A DNA stretch of 64,000 bases, taken from positions 64,001-128,000 of IMG/VR virus record IMGVR_UViG_3300033146_004404; one strand, 5' to 3'. The stretch's first letter is position 1. Each line of letters opens with the position of its first letter. Made by a program: the position numbers and the translations under genes. The notes under the pieces were generated by a model that was not told the origin of the DNA, ran no database searches, and saw only the letters and a list, made by a program, of their open reading frames with translations. Positions 1 through 9,511 of this stretch are shown here, piece by piece. The DNA is from a virus.

Positions 1-6
1 ACTGAT

Positions 7-828
7 ATGAAAGATCTTCTTTTTGAGATCAACAAAAGAAGAGAAGGAAGGAACTTCAAATACAGAGAAGATGCTCCTGTTATTGGGTTCGACTTTCAAG
101 AGATTGAAAACGAAACTATTAAGTTTTTGATGAACGAAGATTTTCGAACATACTGCACAGAACATTACATAAAGCTTAAAAGAGGAATAATGCTTCAAGG
201 AAAGCCTGGAACTGGTAAGACTCTTACTCTTCAGTGGCTAAGAAGACAAGCTGAAAAAGCAGGTATTCAATACAGACAATTCAAGTCAGTAAAAGAACTT
301 ACTGAGTCAGTAGATGAATACTACGGAGAGGGAAAGAAGATCTTTGTATTCGAAGACTTCGATGCTGCACTCTCAGAAAGAAACGATGGAAATAAAACCC
401 CAAATCAGATTCTTTCTCTTGTTCTAAACTTGCTTGAAGGAGTAGAAGAAATTAATGACGTTGTCTCTGTATTTACTACAAATAACATTGACGTATTCGA
501 CTCAGCTTTCATAAGGCCAGGAAGGATCGATAAAGTTTTTGATTATAACCTACCTAAAAGAGAAGATTATATGAACTTCTTCAATGCTTACATTAAAGCT
601 GAAGAAAAACATTTTGAATCAATGGCTGATAAGCTTGAGCATTTAAGTGTTGATGTTTCGTATGCAACACTAAAGGGAATTTGTGACGATATTAATATCT
701 TTAAATTCTCTACTCGTGAAGCTTCAACCTATATTAATATAGAAATCATTTATAATATCATAGATGAGAAAATTTCAGGAGCTAACAAAAGAAGCTCAGT
801 TGGAACTACAAGCAGTTACATACTGTAA
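7..828 (+). CDS. AAA+ ATPase, possibly 5'-truncated by window edge
   Basis: Predicted ATP-driven remodelling protein of the AAA family, closest in layout to BCS1/FtsH-type AAA modules. Walker A GKPGTGKT lies at residues 65-72, Walker B FVFEDF at 113-118, followed by a TTNN sensor-1 stretch and RPGRID, which fits the arginine-finger region. An ATG is present at 7, but the frame is open to base 1, so the true start may lie upstream. The substrate is unknown. It is followed after 15 bases by a small gene with a good ribosome site, so the plus-strand genes here probably form an operon. ATPase assignment is secure; cellular role is not. Confidence 0.85.
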   Translation: MKDLLFEINKRREGRNFKYREDAPVIGFDFQEIENETIKFLMNEDFRTYCTEHYIKLKRGIMLQGKPGTGKTLTLQWLRRQAEKAGIQYRQFKSVKELTESVDEYYGEGKKIFVFEDFDAALSERNDGNKTPNQILSLVLNLLEGVEEINDVVSVFTTNNIDVFDSAFIRPGRIDKVFDYNLPKREDYMNFFNAYIKAEEKHFESMADKLEHLSVDVSYATLKGICDDINIFKFSTREASTYINIEIIYNIIDEKISGANKRSSVGTTSSYIL

Positions 829-843
829 AGATAAGGAGAAGAA

Positions 844-1269
844 ATGTTTAAAAACGAAAGACCTAAATTTTACACATCAAAGATTGGAACTGATGATTTA
901 GACTTCTATCAGAATAATGAAGTAATAAAACTTTTCACATCAAAGCATAAGTATTTTGAATATGTTTATATTCCGGAAGGATATAATGTTGCCTTTGTAT
1001 TGATTCATGAGAGCATGAAAGATTCTTTTGAAGATATGTGGAAGATTGAATTCTTCAAGAAAGCAATGAATAACTCTGGAACTATTACCCTCGACAACAT
1101 TGAAGAATTCAATGAGAGTGATAAAGAGTATGAAATTTATAAATCTTTTGATGGGTCTTTCGAAGACGTGATTAATGTTTCATGTGATATCATATCGAAA
1201 CACAAATTAAACATACTTGAGGAAGGATCAAGTGGAAATTCAGCCAGTGAAACAGGAAATGCTCTTTAA
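844..1269 (+). CDS. hypothetical protein, 141 aa
   Basis: Unrecognised acidic soluble protein of 141 residues with no membrane segment or signal peptide. AAGGAG lies just upstream of the ATG. It follows the AAA ATPase by 15 bases and its end overlaps the next small gene, which suggests co-translation. The C-terminus is rich in Ser and Gly. No function can be assigned; linkage to the ATPase suggests it may be a partner, which is inference only. Confidence 0.7.
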   Translation: MFKNERPKFYTSKIGTDDLDFYQNNEVIKLFTSKHKYFEYVYIPEGYNVAFVLIHESMKDSFEDMWKIEFFKKAMNNSGTITLDNIEEFNESDKEYEIYKSFDGSFEDVINVSCDIISKHKLNILEEGSSGNSASETGNAL

Positions 1270-1411
1270 AAAAATACAACTCTTCTTTTTAGAAGGGATT
1301 CTAAATGAATGTAACGATAAAAGTAAAACAGACAACGAAAAGCTCTTAGGGTATATTAACAAGTACTCTAAGAGCTTTCGTGATTTATGGATAGAGAACG
1401 AAGATTATTAA
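1259..1411 (+). CDS. small hypothetical protein, 50 aa
   Basis: Short ORF overlapping the end of the preceding gene by 11 bases. A longer reading from a TTG at 1217 is possible, but ATG at 1259 preceded by AGGA is the more natural start. The product is mixed charged and hydrophobic with no recognised domain. It is the last gene before the bidirectional terminator at 1435-1462, which supports it being the end of the operon. Could be spurious. Confidence 0.45.
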   Translation: MLFKKIQLFFLEGILNECNDKSKTDNEKLLGYINKYSKSFRDLWIENEDY

Positions 1412-1434
1412 AGCCTTGACATTTTATAATAAAA

Positions 1435-1462
1435 AAAGCCTGTCTAATTAAAGACAGGCTTT
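1435..1462. terminator. bidirectional intrinsic terminator
   Basis: Perfect 11-bp inverted repeat AAAGCCTGTCT / AGACAGGCTTT with a 6-base loop and flanking A and T runs. It sits between the converging small gene (ends 1411) and the major capsid gene (ends 1488) and can stop transcription from both sides. Confidence 0.9.
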
Positions 1463-1487
1463 ACTATTTTATATTACTATTTTACTA

Positions 1488-3026
1488 TTAAGCAAGTAAA
1501 CCAACAACATTAATTTTAGCGTAGTACCATTCTCCTCTAACAACTTTTGTAACTGCGTATCGAGAGAAGAACCCTCTAATACTGTTAAAGTTATCAGGAT
1601 GTGTTACAGTATTACTCATCCAATTAGTGAATGGTGAGTAAACTACACCAGCACCGTATGCTGAACTATTTGATTTGTAACCCATAAGAATTTCGCTGCT
1701 TGAATTATTAGGATCAACAAGGATCTTAATATTTCCAGCAAGAACACCAGCGGTTGAAATATTCATGCTATTTGAAGAAGCAATTTCACCCTTAAAGTTA
1801 GGAAGCATTGCAAGAACTGAAGCAATCTGTGGTGAAACCACTGCCCAGTTAGCTGCGCCCTGTCTGTTGTACTGAGCGATTTTCGCAGAGCACATTGAAA
1901 TTTTCTGTGAAAGAGCTCTATGTCTATCAAGATAGTTTCCAGAAGTGTTGTTTCCACCAGCTCCTGCACCTGTACCAATAGCGTCATCACTCCAATCATG
2001 AGTAAATGAAAGTTCTGTAGGAACAATGTCACTAATATAAGTAAGTAGTTCTCTATCTACTTCGTAGTTCATTTCCATAGATGCAACTTTTACAAGTTCG
2101 CCCTCTACGTCAATTTTATGAAAAGCTTTCATGTCCTGTTCGGATTCTTTAGTCCATCTGATTTTAAGCTTTCTTTCAGTTGTATCAACAGTCTGACTAT
2201 TGATTGAGAATTCCATTTCAGGAATCTTACTTGATCCTTCCTGATCATATACTAAGTATATAGTAAGAACATCACCAACGCCCCAAGGAACAACAGGATC
2301 TAATGTATCAGTTGCAGTTTCTACTGACTTAAGATAAATAAGACCATTTGTAGAGTTATAACCAACGTTTGAACCAGTTACGCCAAAATCAGGAACGCCT
2401 TCTGCTACATCATCAAGTATAGTTGCGTATCTTATACCAGCTGCAGAATAAACTTCAATTCTTTTAATTGTGAATTGTGAAACATCAGCTCCAAAGAATG
2501 CCTGAGCATTTGAATCAACAGTATCATTAGTGTCATCAGTATCATTTGTAGTTACTGTAAATGGACCTACTCTTTCACTTGAATAGAACATTGCAAATCC
2601 AGGTGATCCCTGAGTTACATTTCCAGTATATTCATCACCTGAAGTGATATTACCTTTTGAGTCAGAGAAGTTATAAGCGATGTTATAAATAACACCAGTT
2701 CTAGCAGCTATTGGCTGAACTGAAACTATCTGATTTGCGATAAGAGAAGGCATTACTCTTCTAATTACAGGGAAAAGAACTTTTGGAATTACACTTGTTC
2801 CAACAGCTGATTGTGTCATTGGCGCTTCATTAAGCTCATCTTCATTAAGAAGTGATTCTAACCAACCCTCTCCAAGCTGACCCTCTTGAATCATTGATTC
2901 ATAAGAATTCTGTAGCACTAAGCTAGTATTAATTGCATCTTCACCTTCAAGACCTTCAGTCAACCAGTTCCAGTTATTCTGTACAGTTGCTGCTTCCTGA
3001 AGACGAGCATCTTTATTTAAATACAT
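1488..3026 (-). CDS. major capsid protein, gp23-like
   Basis: Main shell protein of the head, T4 gp23 type, 512 residues (T4 gp23 is 521). The segment around residues 80-110, with IPKVLFPVIRRVMPSLIA followed by VQPIAARTG, matches the gp23 pattern. ELNE/APM at residues 64-70 fits the gp21-type cleavage rule (Leu/Ile-x-Glu), placing maturation after Glu67, very close to the T4 site. GGAGG lies 6 bases before the ATG. Upstream, on the same strand, come scaffold and protease, as in T4. No intein or frameshift seen. Confidence 0.93.
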   Translation of the reverse strand: MYLNKDARLQEAATVQNNWNWLTEGLEGEDAINTSLVLQNSYESMIQEGQLGEGWLESLLNEDELNEAPMTQSAVGTSVIPKVLFPVIRRVMPSLIANQIVSVQPIAARTGVIYNIAYNFSDSKGNITSGDEYTGNVTQGSPGFAMFYSSERVGPFTVTTNDTDDTNDTVDSNAQAFFGADVSQFTIKRIEVYSAAGIRYATILDDVAEGVPDFGVTGSNVGYNSTNGLIYLKSVETATDTLDPVVPWGVGDVLTIYLVYDQEGSSKIPEMEFSINSQTVDTTERKLKIRWTKESEQDMKAFHKIDVEGELVKVASMEMNYEVDRELLTYISDIVPTELSFTHDWSDDAIGTGAGAGGNNTSGNYLDRHRALSQKISMCSAKIAQYNRQGAANWAVVSPQIASVLAMLPNFKGEIASSNSMNISTAGVLAGNIKILVDPNNSSSEILMGYKSNSSAYGAGVVYSPFTNWMSNTVTHPDNFNSIRGFFSRYAVTKVVRGEWYYAKINVVGLLA

Positions 3027-3095
3027 ATATGTCCTCCATTTTAATTTATTATCTAATATTTACCTTAACAATATGCGTAAAATTATACTTTAATT

Positions 3096-3914
3096 TTACT
3101 TTGCAGAAAGATCTATCATTTCTGTAAGTAGACTGTTTACTATATTAGCTCTTTCTTCTTCGTTTTCGTCGCCAATTTCATCTTCGTTTATATAAGAATC
3201 GTCGTCGTCATCAAAGTCATAATCTTCGTCTAGATCATCGTCATCAAAGTCATAATCTTCGTCTAGATCATCTTCTTCATCTTCTTCATCTTCATCATCT
3301 TCATCATCTTCATCATAGTCTTCATCTTCATCATAGTCTTCATCTTCATCTTCATCTTCATCTAAATCTTCGATGCTTTCGATAAGTGAATAGAATTGTT
3401 CAGTAACGTCTTCTGAGTCGCCTTCTTTAATCATTGCAATTAGAATGTTCTGAGTCTTTGGTGCATAAGGAGCAATTAGTTCAGCAAGTGTTTCAGCACC
3501 TTCTTCTAATTCCATTGCTTCCATCAGAAGTTCATTCTCTTCTTTAAGAGTTTTGATTTCTTCTGCATATACATTACCAAAATATTCTTCATTCAATGCT
3601 GGTGCGATAAGTTCTTTAACTTTTTCAAAAATCTGAATCTCAGGGTTTGAATCAATCATTTCAGTAAGAACTTCTGACCTTATTTCATTTCTCATCTCGT
3701 CAAGAGCTAAGATCATTTTCTGTGAATATTCTTCTTTTAAAACTTCCTGATATTCTAGGTTAGCTTCTTCAAGCTCTTCTATCTTTTCAGATTTTATAAT
3801 TTCAACTTCTTCTGTAAGATTTGCATATACTTCTTCTTTCCAAGTAGAAAGACTTTCTCTAAGCAATGCTTCATCTTCTTCATTAAGTTCCATATGAAGT
3901 ATTTCTTTAGCCAT
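3096..3914 (-). CDS. prohead scaffold/core protein, gp22-like
   Basis: Predicted internal scaffold around which the prohead assembles. It is highly acidic and largely helical. Residues about 183-250 are an almost pure Asp/Glu tract with Tyr/Phe, built from near-identical DNA repeats (about 3180-3360) that include duplicated DEDYDF-type units. It lies between the protease region and the capsid gene, the gp22 position in T4. Several L/I-x-E motifs would allow destruction by the prohead protease. GGAGG precedes the ATG. The family call rests on position and composition more than on a diagnostic motif. Confidence 0.75.
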   Translation of the reverse strand: MAKEILHMELNEEDEALLRESLSTWKEEVYANLTEEVEIIKSEKIEELEEANLEYQEVLKEEYSQKMILALDEMRNEIRSEVLTEMIDSNPEIQIFEKVKELIAPALNEEYFGNVYAEEIKTLKEENELLMEAMELEEGAETLAELIAPYAPKTQNILIAMIKEGDSEDVTEQFYSLIESIEDLDEDEDEDEDYDEDEDYDEDDEDDEDEEDEEDDLDEDYDFDDDDLDEDYDFDDDDDSYINEDEIGDENEEERANIVNSLLTEMIDLSAK

Positions 3915-3965
3915 TATTTTCCTCCAAATTATTTTTTCTTTAACTAATATTATCTTTCATTAATA

Positions 3966-4595
3966 TTAAAAACAACGTTTAATTATTAAATTCTTTAAGT
4001 CTTCAGCTGGGTTTTGATCAAAATCTTCTTTAATCATATTAGCAAAATCACTACCATCTAGTTTTATATCTATATTACTAGAAAGCATTTTATTTTGTAG
4101 CTGCTCAACCAGTTTCATTTTTTTAAGAGCTTTTTTTGCTTTAACTATGTTAGATTCAATTTTCTCTTTAAGCTCTTCCCACTCTTCATCTTCCATGCCT
4201 TTAGGTTTAGACTTGTCTCTGTCTATATCATCTTCAAATACATCAAGCAATGATTCAAAAATATCTGCAAAACCTTCCTGATTAAATGATCTAAAAAATC
4301 TAAAAGGAGATTTTATTTTTCCAGTCATGCTCTGTGCTAGCGATAACTTCTGTGCTTTTCTACCACGAGGTATATCTGCTCTATCAATAGCTAGTCCTGT
4401 TATGCTTACTATATAAGGTTCAGGAGCGAAATTAAAGTAGACATGTATTTTCGATCCAAGTCTATTCTTTTTCCATTTTGTTATAAGTCCAGTGTCTTTC
4501 CATTCTTTCATATTATCGCTGAAGACCTGCAAAGATCTTCCTGAAAGAATTGGAGATGTAATGGTATATAATACTGATTCATTCATTCTATTCAT
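3966..4595 (-). CDS. hypothetical head-module protein, 209 aa
   Basis: Unrecognised 209-residue protein lodged between the protease and scaffold genes. The open frame runs 123 bases further upstream into the protease gene, but the ATG at 4595 is chosen because GGAG lies 6 bases upstream, inside the last codons of the protease. It has a basic N-terminal half and a helical, charged middle. Position suggests a prohead core or vertex component; no sequence motif proves this. Confidence 0.8.
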   Translation of the reverse strand: MNRMNESVLYTITSPILSGRSLQVFSDNMKEWKDTGLITKWKKNRLGSKIHVYFNFAPEPYIVSITGLAIDRADIPRGRKAQKLSLAQSMTGKIKSPFRFFRSFNQEGFADIFESLLDVFEDDIDRDKSKPKGMEDEEWEELKEKIESNIVKAKKALKKMKLVEQLQNKMLSSNIDIKLDGSDFANMIKEDFDQNPAEDLKNLIIKRCF

Positions 4596-4596
4596 A

Positions 4597-5199
4597 TTAA
4601 ACTCCAAATGCGTCACTCCAAACTCGCTCAAAGCTTGAAGTTCCGCCGACATATTTATTACTATAAATATCTTCAGCCATGAAGTCTGGTCTACCAAATT
4701 CTCCAGCTGAAGGATCAAAAACTACATCTATAGCTTTCATTTTAAAGCCTTGCTGAACTTCAACAAGTCCTTCTCCTAGAGGACCACGGTAAGGTCTAAC
4801 TTCACCAAGTCCTCTAGTTGATACTCCCAATCTAACTCCACCATCAATTAATTTTTTAAGTGTTCGTCCTTCATCCGTGTCTAAAACAACCATCTCAGCT
4901 AAAACAGCCCCGTCAGGAGCCATTTTTAACTTAGTTATTTTATGGGATATTTTATTAACATTAATTTTAGGTGTAGGTGGGTGATCAAGTTCTCCAACAA
5001 ATCCACCGGCTATAACATCTTCTTGTAATTCTTCAATTACACTTTCCATTAAACCTTTTGGATAAATTCGTCTATTCTTATTCTTAATCCCAGCCCGTGA
5101 TACAATACCTCTAATGAAATAATCTTTTGCTTCTTTCGTAGCTTCCATTAGATGATAGTCGAAAGTATCATGGTCTTCTAAATATATTAATTGTCCCAT
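4597..5199 (-). CDS. prohead core protease, gp21-like
   Basis: Serine protease that matures the prohead by cutting after L/I-x-E. GELDHP with His73 and GVSTRG with Ser127 match the catalytic His and Ser regions of T4 gp21-type (herpesvirus-protease-like fold) enzymes. Its 200 residues are near the usual size (T4 gp21 is 212). It is followed directly by the 209-residue gene whose ribosome site lies within this gene's end. Likely targets in this window are the capsid protein at ELNE/A and several proteins with N-terminal L/I-x-E signals. Confidence 0.9.
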   Translation of the reverse strand: MGQLIYLEDHDTFDYHLMEATKEAKDYFIRGIVSRAGIKNKNRRIYPKGLMESVIEELQEDVIAGGFVGELDHPPTPKINVNKISHKITKLKMAPDGAVLAEMVVLDTDEGRTLKKLIDGGVRLGVSTRGLGEVRPYRGPLGEGLVEVQQGFKMKAIDVVFDPSAGEFGRPDFMAEDIYSNKYVGGTSSFERVWSDAFGV

Positions 5200-5209
5200 A
5201 ATACTCTCC

Positions 5210-5974
5210 TTATATCTGTTTGAATTTTATCGAAGCTGCTTTTTTCTTTACTGAATCTTTCCAGTTTTTAGCTCTTATTTTTGTATCTAAAATTCTTTTT
5301 TTAACATAAGTTTTTCTAAAGCCTGTTTGACTTTTTCTTTTACTTGTTTCTTTTTTGAATCTTTTTTTCTCGATACCTTCTCTTCCTGCTTGATAAATCT
5401 CTTTTTCTTTATTTTCTTTAATGCCTTTTTTCAATGCAGCAACTGAAACTTTTAAGCTGTGAATTTCTTTTTTAAGTTTTTCTACTTCAATTTCTTTTCT
5501 TTTAGTATCTCTAAGGATATCAGCTTTTTTTTCACTTGCTTTGAACTTTCTTTCGCCGGCATATTCTCTATTTATTTTTGCAGTAGAAATTTTTCTTTCT
5601 TTTTCGGCAGCTTTTATGAACGACTTAAATTGAACTCTAATAGAATCTAACCCTTCAGGTTCGCCAGTTCTTTTTACTTCCTCGATTTTTGAAAGGATTT
5701 TTCCCTTCATTTTTTTCAACTTCTGATAGTAAGGATGCCCTCTTTCTAAATTTCTAAATCTAGCATCGACTCTATCTTTTAAGTTGTTAAGTTCTTTTAT
5801 TACGCTCTTACTAATTTTTATTTGTTTCTTTATGTTTTTATTAGCTTTATTTAATGAGATAATTTCATTAATTAATGAAATTTCTTCTACTAAGCTATCA
5901 ACATATTCACATTCAAAAGTGATAAGATCTTCAGTGATATTTTCGTTATCTTCTTTTAGGTAAGACATATTCAT
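5210..5974 (-). CDS. basic coiled-coil protein, possible internal head protein
   Basis: 254-residue, strongly Lys/Arg-rich protein with long helical stretches and no recognised domain. AAGGAG stands 6 bases before the ATG. It lies between a structural-type acidic gene and the prohead protease, so it may be a prohead core or DNA-associated internal protein. The contrast between this basic protein and the very acidic scaffold nearby is notable. Function is inferred only from place and charge. Confidence 0.7.
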   Translation of the reverse strand: MNMSYLKEDNENITEDLITFECEYVDSLVEEISLINEIISLNKANKNIKKQIKISKSVIKELNNLKDRVDARFRNLERGHPYYQKLKKMKGKILSKIEEVKRTGEPEGLDSIRVQFKSFIKAAEKERKISTAKINREYAGERKFKASEKKADILRDTKRKEIEVEKLKKEIHSLKVSVAALKKGIKENKEKEIYQAGREGIEKKRFKKETSKRKSQTGFRKTYVKKRILDTKIRAKNWKDSVKKKAASIKFKQI

Positions 5975-5984
5975 TGCTATCTCC

Positions 5985-7133
5985 TTAAAGCCCTAAGATG
6001 TAAATTGCTTCTTTTATAAGATCAGGTCTTGTGCCTTCATTAACGCTTCCGTCAAGTTTTCCTATAATTCCGTCAAGTTTTTCTTTTAGTTTTTCATCTT
6101 CAACTTTCTCAGCAACTTTTTTAAGTTCGTCAGAAAGTTTTGAAATTTGTTCAGGTGAAAGCTCAGGAGCAGGTTTTTTCTCTTCCTTCTCTTCGCCTTT
6201 TTCTTCGCCTTTTTCTTCAGCAGGAGCTTCGTCTTCCATGCTGTCTTCAGCTTCTGACAAGTAAAGTTCTCTTACGTTTTCAATATCTTGATCTTCAAAA
6301 AGCATTTCAAGACCTTTCTGTAGGTCAGCTCTTTCTTCTCTAAGAAGTTTATTAGCTATGATAGATTTTCCAAAAAGAGTTTTTCTATCAGCTGCATCTA
6401 AGAAGAATACTTGTGGGTAATCTTCAAGCAATGAAATGAATTCATCTTTACCAGCTTCAAAATCTTCTACGAAAGTTAAGGAAGCTTCTTCAAATCTTTC
6501 TTTGAAATCTTCTCTTTTCCATATATCATGAGCTTTTGAAGCTGTAGTAGAGTTTACAAGTTTTAATTTTTCGCTCTCAAGAAGAGAAACAATAACAGCA
6601 TCTTTGAAATTAATAAACTTAACTTCATTAACTGGATGTGTTTCAAGTCTTTCGGAATAATCAGCAAAGAATTTTTCGTTTTTAATCGCTAATCCTTCTG
6701 TAAGTTCTCTAACCTCTGAATAATCTACAAGATCATCAAAGTTTTTAGTTGCAAGTGCTTCATTAATAAGTTCATTCATAAACTTTTCCTGACCTAGCAC
6801 ATCTTCTCTATAGGCTTCTGTTAGTTCTTCTGATGAAGCGTCTTCATCTTCAAAGAAACTTTCTACAACTTTTTTGAATCCAGACTCTTCTTTTTCAAGA
6901 AAGATCTCTTCAAAATTTTCAACCTTAAGAGTTAAAGTTGTTGGGTTGAAATCATAATCTGCTGTATAAAAATCTCCAGAATCATGATCTAATAAAATTA
7001 CACTATCTTCAAACATGTTTACTAACACTGCATTTGAAGATTCGTTTATGATAGAAGATATAATTTTTTCCATACTTCTGTTTGAATACAGATTCATATC
7101 CTCGAATTCCCTTAATGACATTTCTAAAGCCAT
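5985..7133 (-). CDS. hypothetical head-module protein with acidic linker, 382 aa
   Basis: Unrecognised. It is acidic overall with an E/K/P/A-rich linker at about residues 296-325 and a short helical C-terminal domain. SIINE/SSN near residues 27-34 fits the prohead-protease cleavage rule. GGAGG precedes the ATG. The gene sits between portal-side genes and the protease, a place often used for prohead core proteins. No enzymatic motif was found. Confidence 0.75.
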   Translation of the reverse strand: MALEMSLREFEDMNLYSNRSMEKIISSIINESSNAVLVNMFEDSVILLDHDSGDFYTADYDFNPTTLTLKVENFEEIFLEKEESGFKKVVESFFEDEDASSEELTEAYREDVLGQEKFMNELINEALATKNFDDLVDYSEVRELTEGLAIKNEKFFADYSERLETHPVNEVKFINFKDAVIVSLLESEKLKLVNSTTASKAHDIWKREDFKERFEEASLTFVEDFEAGKDEFISLLEDYPQVFFLDAADRKTLFGKSIIANKLLREERADLQKGLEMLFEDQDIENVRELYLSEAEDSMEDEAPAEEKGEEKGEEKEEKKPAPELSPEQISKLSDELKKVAEKVEDEKLKEKLDGIIGKLDGSVNEGTRPDLIKEAIYILGL

Positions 7134-7155
7134 GTATTTGCCTCCATTTTTTTAT

Positions 7156-7590
7156 CTAAATATATTTACTTATTCCTCTATAAACACGTTTGATCGTTCC
7201 ATCAAAAATGTCGTGAAGTGAAATACTTATATACCTTATTTCATCTTTATTATAGTATTTTTTTTGAATCTCTTCAGTAATGGATCTGTTTATACATTTA
7301 GCAGTATAACCGTCCGTTTCAATCACTTCTAAGAAATCCCCTCTTGTATTATCTTTCGAAAACTCTAAAAACGGACTGTTATCTTTCTCAAATTGCCTTT
7401 TAGACTTCTGTGAGCAAGAAAGAGGAATTGTAAGCTTTCTGCCTTCAAAAATATAGTGCTTATCTTCATTGATAATTTTATCAGTAGGGTAAATGCTCTT
7501 TAGAGTTTCAAAGAATGTTCCTGTTTCGAGTTTAGGTGTCTGCTCCTTCAGTTCCTCTAAAAGAGCTCCTAGTGTATATAATTTACTCAT
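7156..7590 (-). CDS. hypothetical protein, 144 aa
   Basis: Unrecognised 144-residue protein. Its start overlaps the end of the portal gene by 8 bases, indicating translational coupling. It is mixed-charge and soluble, with no signal or membrane segment. Location suggests a head or neck accessory protein, without sequence proof. Confidence 0.7.
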   Translation of the reverse strand: MSKLYTLGALLEELKEQTPKLETGTFFETLKSIYPTDKIINEDKHYIFEGRKLTIPLSCSQKSKRQFEKDNSPFLEFSKDNTRGDFLEVIETDGYTAKCINRSITEEIQKKYYNKDEIRYISISLHDIFDGTIKRVYRGISKYI

Positions 7591-9496
7591 TTATAGCTTT
7601 AACTCCACAGCTTACAACAATTTCCTCAAGAGACTTAACGGTTCCCGTTTCGTCCTTGTCCCAAAAACTAACCTCTCGCCTAGTAAGATCTAAGCCCTTA
7701 AATTCATTTATTGTCAATAGAGCAGTAACGTTGTTTTTTATAATATGCTTCTTGTCCCTAAAGTCTTCAATTACAAAATCTGATATAGCTTCCATTAATG
7801 GAATCGGAGTAGGTGGCTTATTAAATTTCTTCACTGCTTTAACCACAGTGAAGAAATCTTCTTTATTTTCAAGCAAGAAGTCTTTTCCAAACATATCAAC
7901 GATAGTTCCAGCTGTTAATTCTTGAGGTTCCGCTGCTGGAGTTTCGCCCTCAGTAGGAGGTGCGGCGACAGGCGCTTCAGGGGCGCCAGCGCCCATATCA
8001 GGAACTCCACCGGCCATATCCATTCCGCCATCCATTCCGCCAGCCATTCCGCCAGCTTGAGCTTCATTTCCTTGTAGTGATTTCTGTAATGTTAAATCAG
8101 CAACTTCTTTATCAGACATCTTGAATATATTCTTTAATATCCACTCATTATTAAAAATGTTGGTTGCTTGAATAGATTGAACTAATGTCATTCTTTGATT
8201 TATCAACTCTATTTCTGTTATCTCTTTCACGTTTGAAGGAGGAGTAAGCTCAATTTTAAAATTATTTAGATCTTCCTTCTTGTATCCAGTAAAGAAAAGT
8301 TCTATAGCCGCAATTTTATTAAGGCCTTGATTGATTTGTGCCTGCATTCTTTCAATGAACCTACCAAACTTCTGGTCAATAGTTGAAAGGTTTCTTGTAA
8401 GATCAGCTTGTTCTCCCATGTAAGAAGGTGGAATATTCATCGTCTTTAATATCTTACTTTTGAAGTAAGAAAGTAATGGATCTTCTGAACCACTAGCTCC
8501 CATTGACTGACCACCCTGAAGGGTTTCAATTCTTGTATTACTTGATCCTTCTTTTACAGGAACAAAGATATCAGATGTAATTGACATTACATTTGCTTTC
8601 TTATTAATGTTTCCGTTCTCATCTATAAAAGATTGTGATCTATAAGCATTCTTCATCTTAGTTAAGAATCTTCTTGACTCTACTGCATTCATATTACCAA
8701 CATCAATATAGAATACTCTTCTTTCCGGAGCTCTACTGATTCTGTAAACAAGCATTAAATCTTCTAGCATAACAAGCCGTCTATAAGTTCTAACACCAGC
8801 TTCTAATAAACTTCCACCATATGGCAAGAACGCTTTATTATCTACTTTAAAGTGAATTATCTGCCAAGGAAATAGTTTATACTCAAGAGTTTCCTTGATT
8901 TTATTTCCTTCTTTCTTTTCTACTTTATATGTAAAATGAGAAAGCTTTCCGTCTTTCTCAATTCGCTCCATCTTATCTGGTTCGAGATATCTTATTCTTT
9001 TTATCTCTTTTGGTTTCTTATAATCATCTGGAATAACTTCATAAAAGTTATCTCCCATCTTCACAGTCTCATAGAATATAGACCATAGCTCATTATTTAT
9101 GTTTAGCTTATTAGTAAATAAATCAAGAATAGTTCCTTTTATCTTTTCATCATCTGAGAAAACCTTTAGAACATCTCCATCTTCATTTTCCTGTGAACTG
9201 TCGTCAGCAATAATTTCAATTCCTCTATGAATGAATTCCATTCCATCCATTTCTCTATATACAGAATATCTATCCTTTCTACTGTTTGCTGTTCCATCAC
9301 CACCATAACCATTCTCGTCAAAGAATATATTCATATCGGATGAATCAAATGTATTTTCATCCGTTAGATTTATTTTTTTTGGATCAATATCTGTCTTTAG
9401 ATCTTGTGAGAGTTCTGGTATAGCATTTATATTAGTCTGTATACTTCTTGAAGATCTCTCATCAGAGAAGACCTCTATTCCATCTATAAGTGGCAT
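7583..9496 (-). CDS. portal protein, gp20-like
   Basis: Forms the dodecameric portal at the packaging vertex. YRISRAPERRVFYIDVG at residues 251-267 is a hallmark of T4-type portals. The body extends to about residue 480, then a Gly/Met and Ala/Pro-rich linker (about 485-535) leads to an extra C-terminal domain of roughly 95 residues not typical of T4 gp20 (524 aa; here 637). The linker has higher GC than its surroundings. Neighbours are terminase upstream and capsid genes downstream, as expected. The ATG is at 9496 with a short gap to the upstream gene. Confidence 0.95.
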   Translation of the reverse strand: MPLIDGIEVFSDERSSRSIQTNINAIPELSQDLKTDIDPKKINLTDENTFDSSDMNIFFDENGYGGDGTANSRKDRYSVYREMDGMEFIHRGIEIIADDSSQENEDGDVLKVFSDDEKIKGTILDLFTNKLNINNELWSIFYETVKMGDNFYEVIPDDYKKPKEIKRIRYLEPDKMERIEKDGKLSHFTYKVEKKEGNKIKETLEYKLFPWQIIHFKVDNKAFLPYGGSLLEAGVRTYRRLVMLEDLMLVYRISRAPERRVFYIDVGNMNAVESRRFLTKMKNAYRSQSFIDENGNINKKANVMSITSDIFVPVKEGSSNTRIETLQGGQSMGASGSEDPLLSYFKSKILKTMNIPPSYMGEQADLTRNLSTIDQKFGRFIERMQAQINQGLNKIAAIELFFTGYKKEDLNNFKIELTPPSNVKEITEIELINQRMTLVQSIQATNIFNNEWILKNIFKMSDKEVADLTLQKSLQGNEAQAGGMAGGMDGGMDMAGGVPDMGAGAPEAPVAAPPTEGETPAAEPQELTAGTIVDMFGKDFLLENKEDFFTVVKAVKKFNKPPTPIPLMEAISDFVIEDFRDKKHIIKNNVTALLTINEFKGLDLTRREVSFWDKDETGTVKSLEEIVVSCGVKAINE

Positions 9497-9511
9497 ATAT
9501 TAACTCCTGTC

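Noticed and set aside
1413-1432. TTGACA followed by TATAAT near 1416
   Set aside because: Only a few bases separate the boxes, so it cannot be a sigma70 promoter.
3180-3370. Simple-sequence DNA repeat near 3200 as a separate element
   Set aside because: It is the coding sequence of the acidic Asp/Glu tract of the scaffold.
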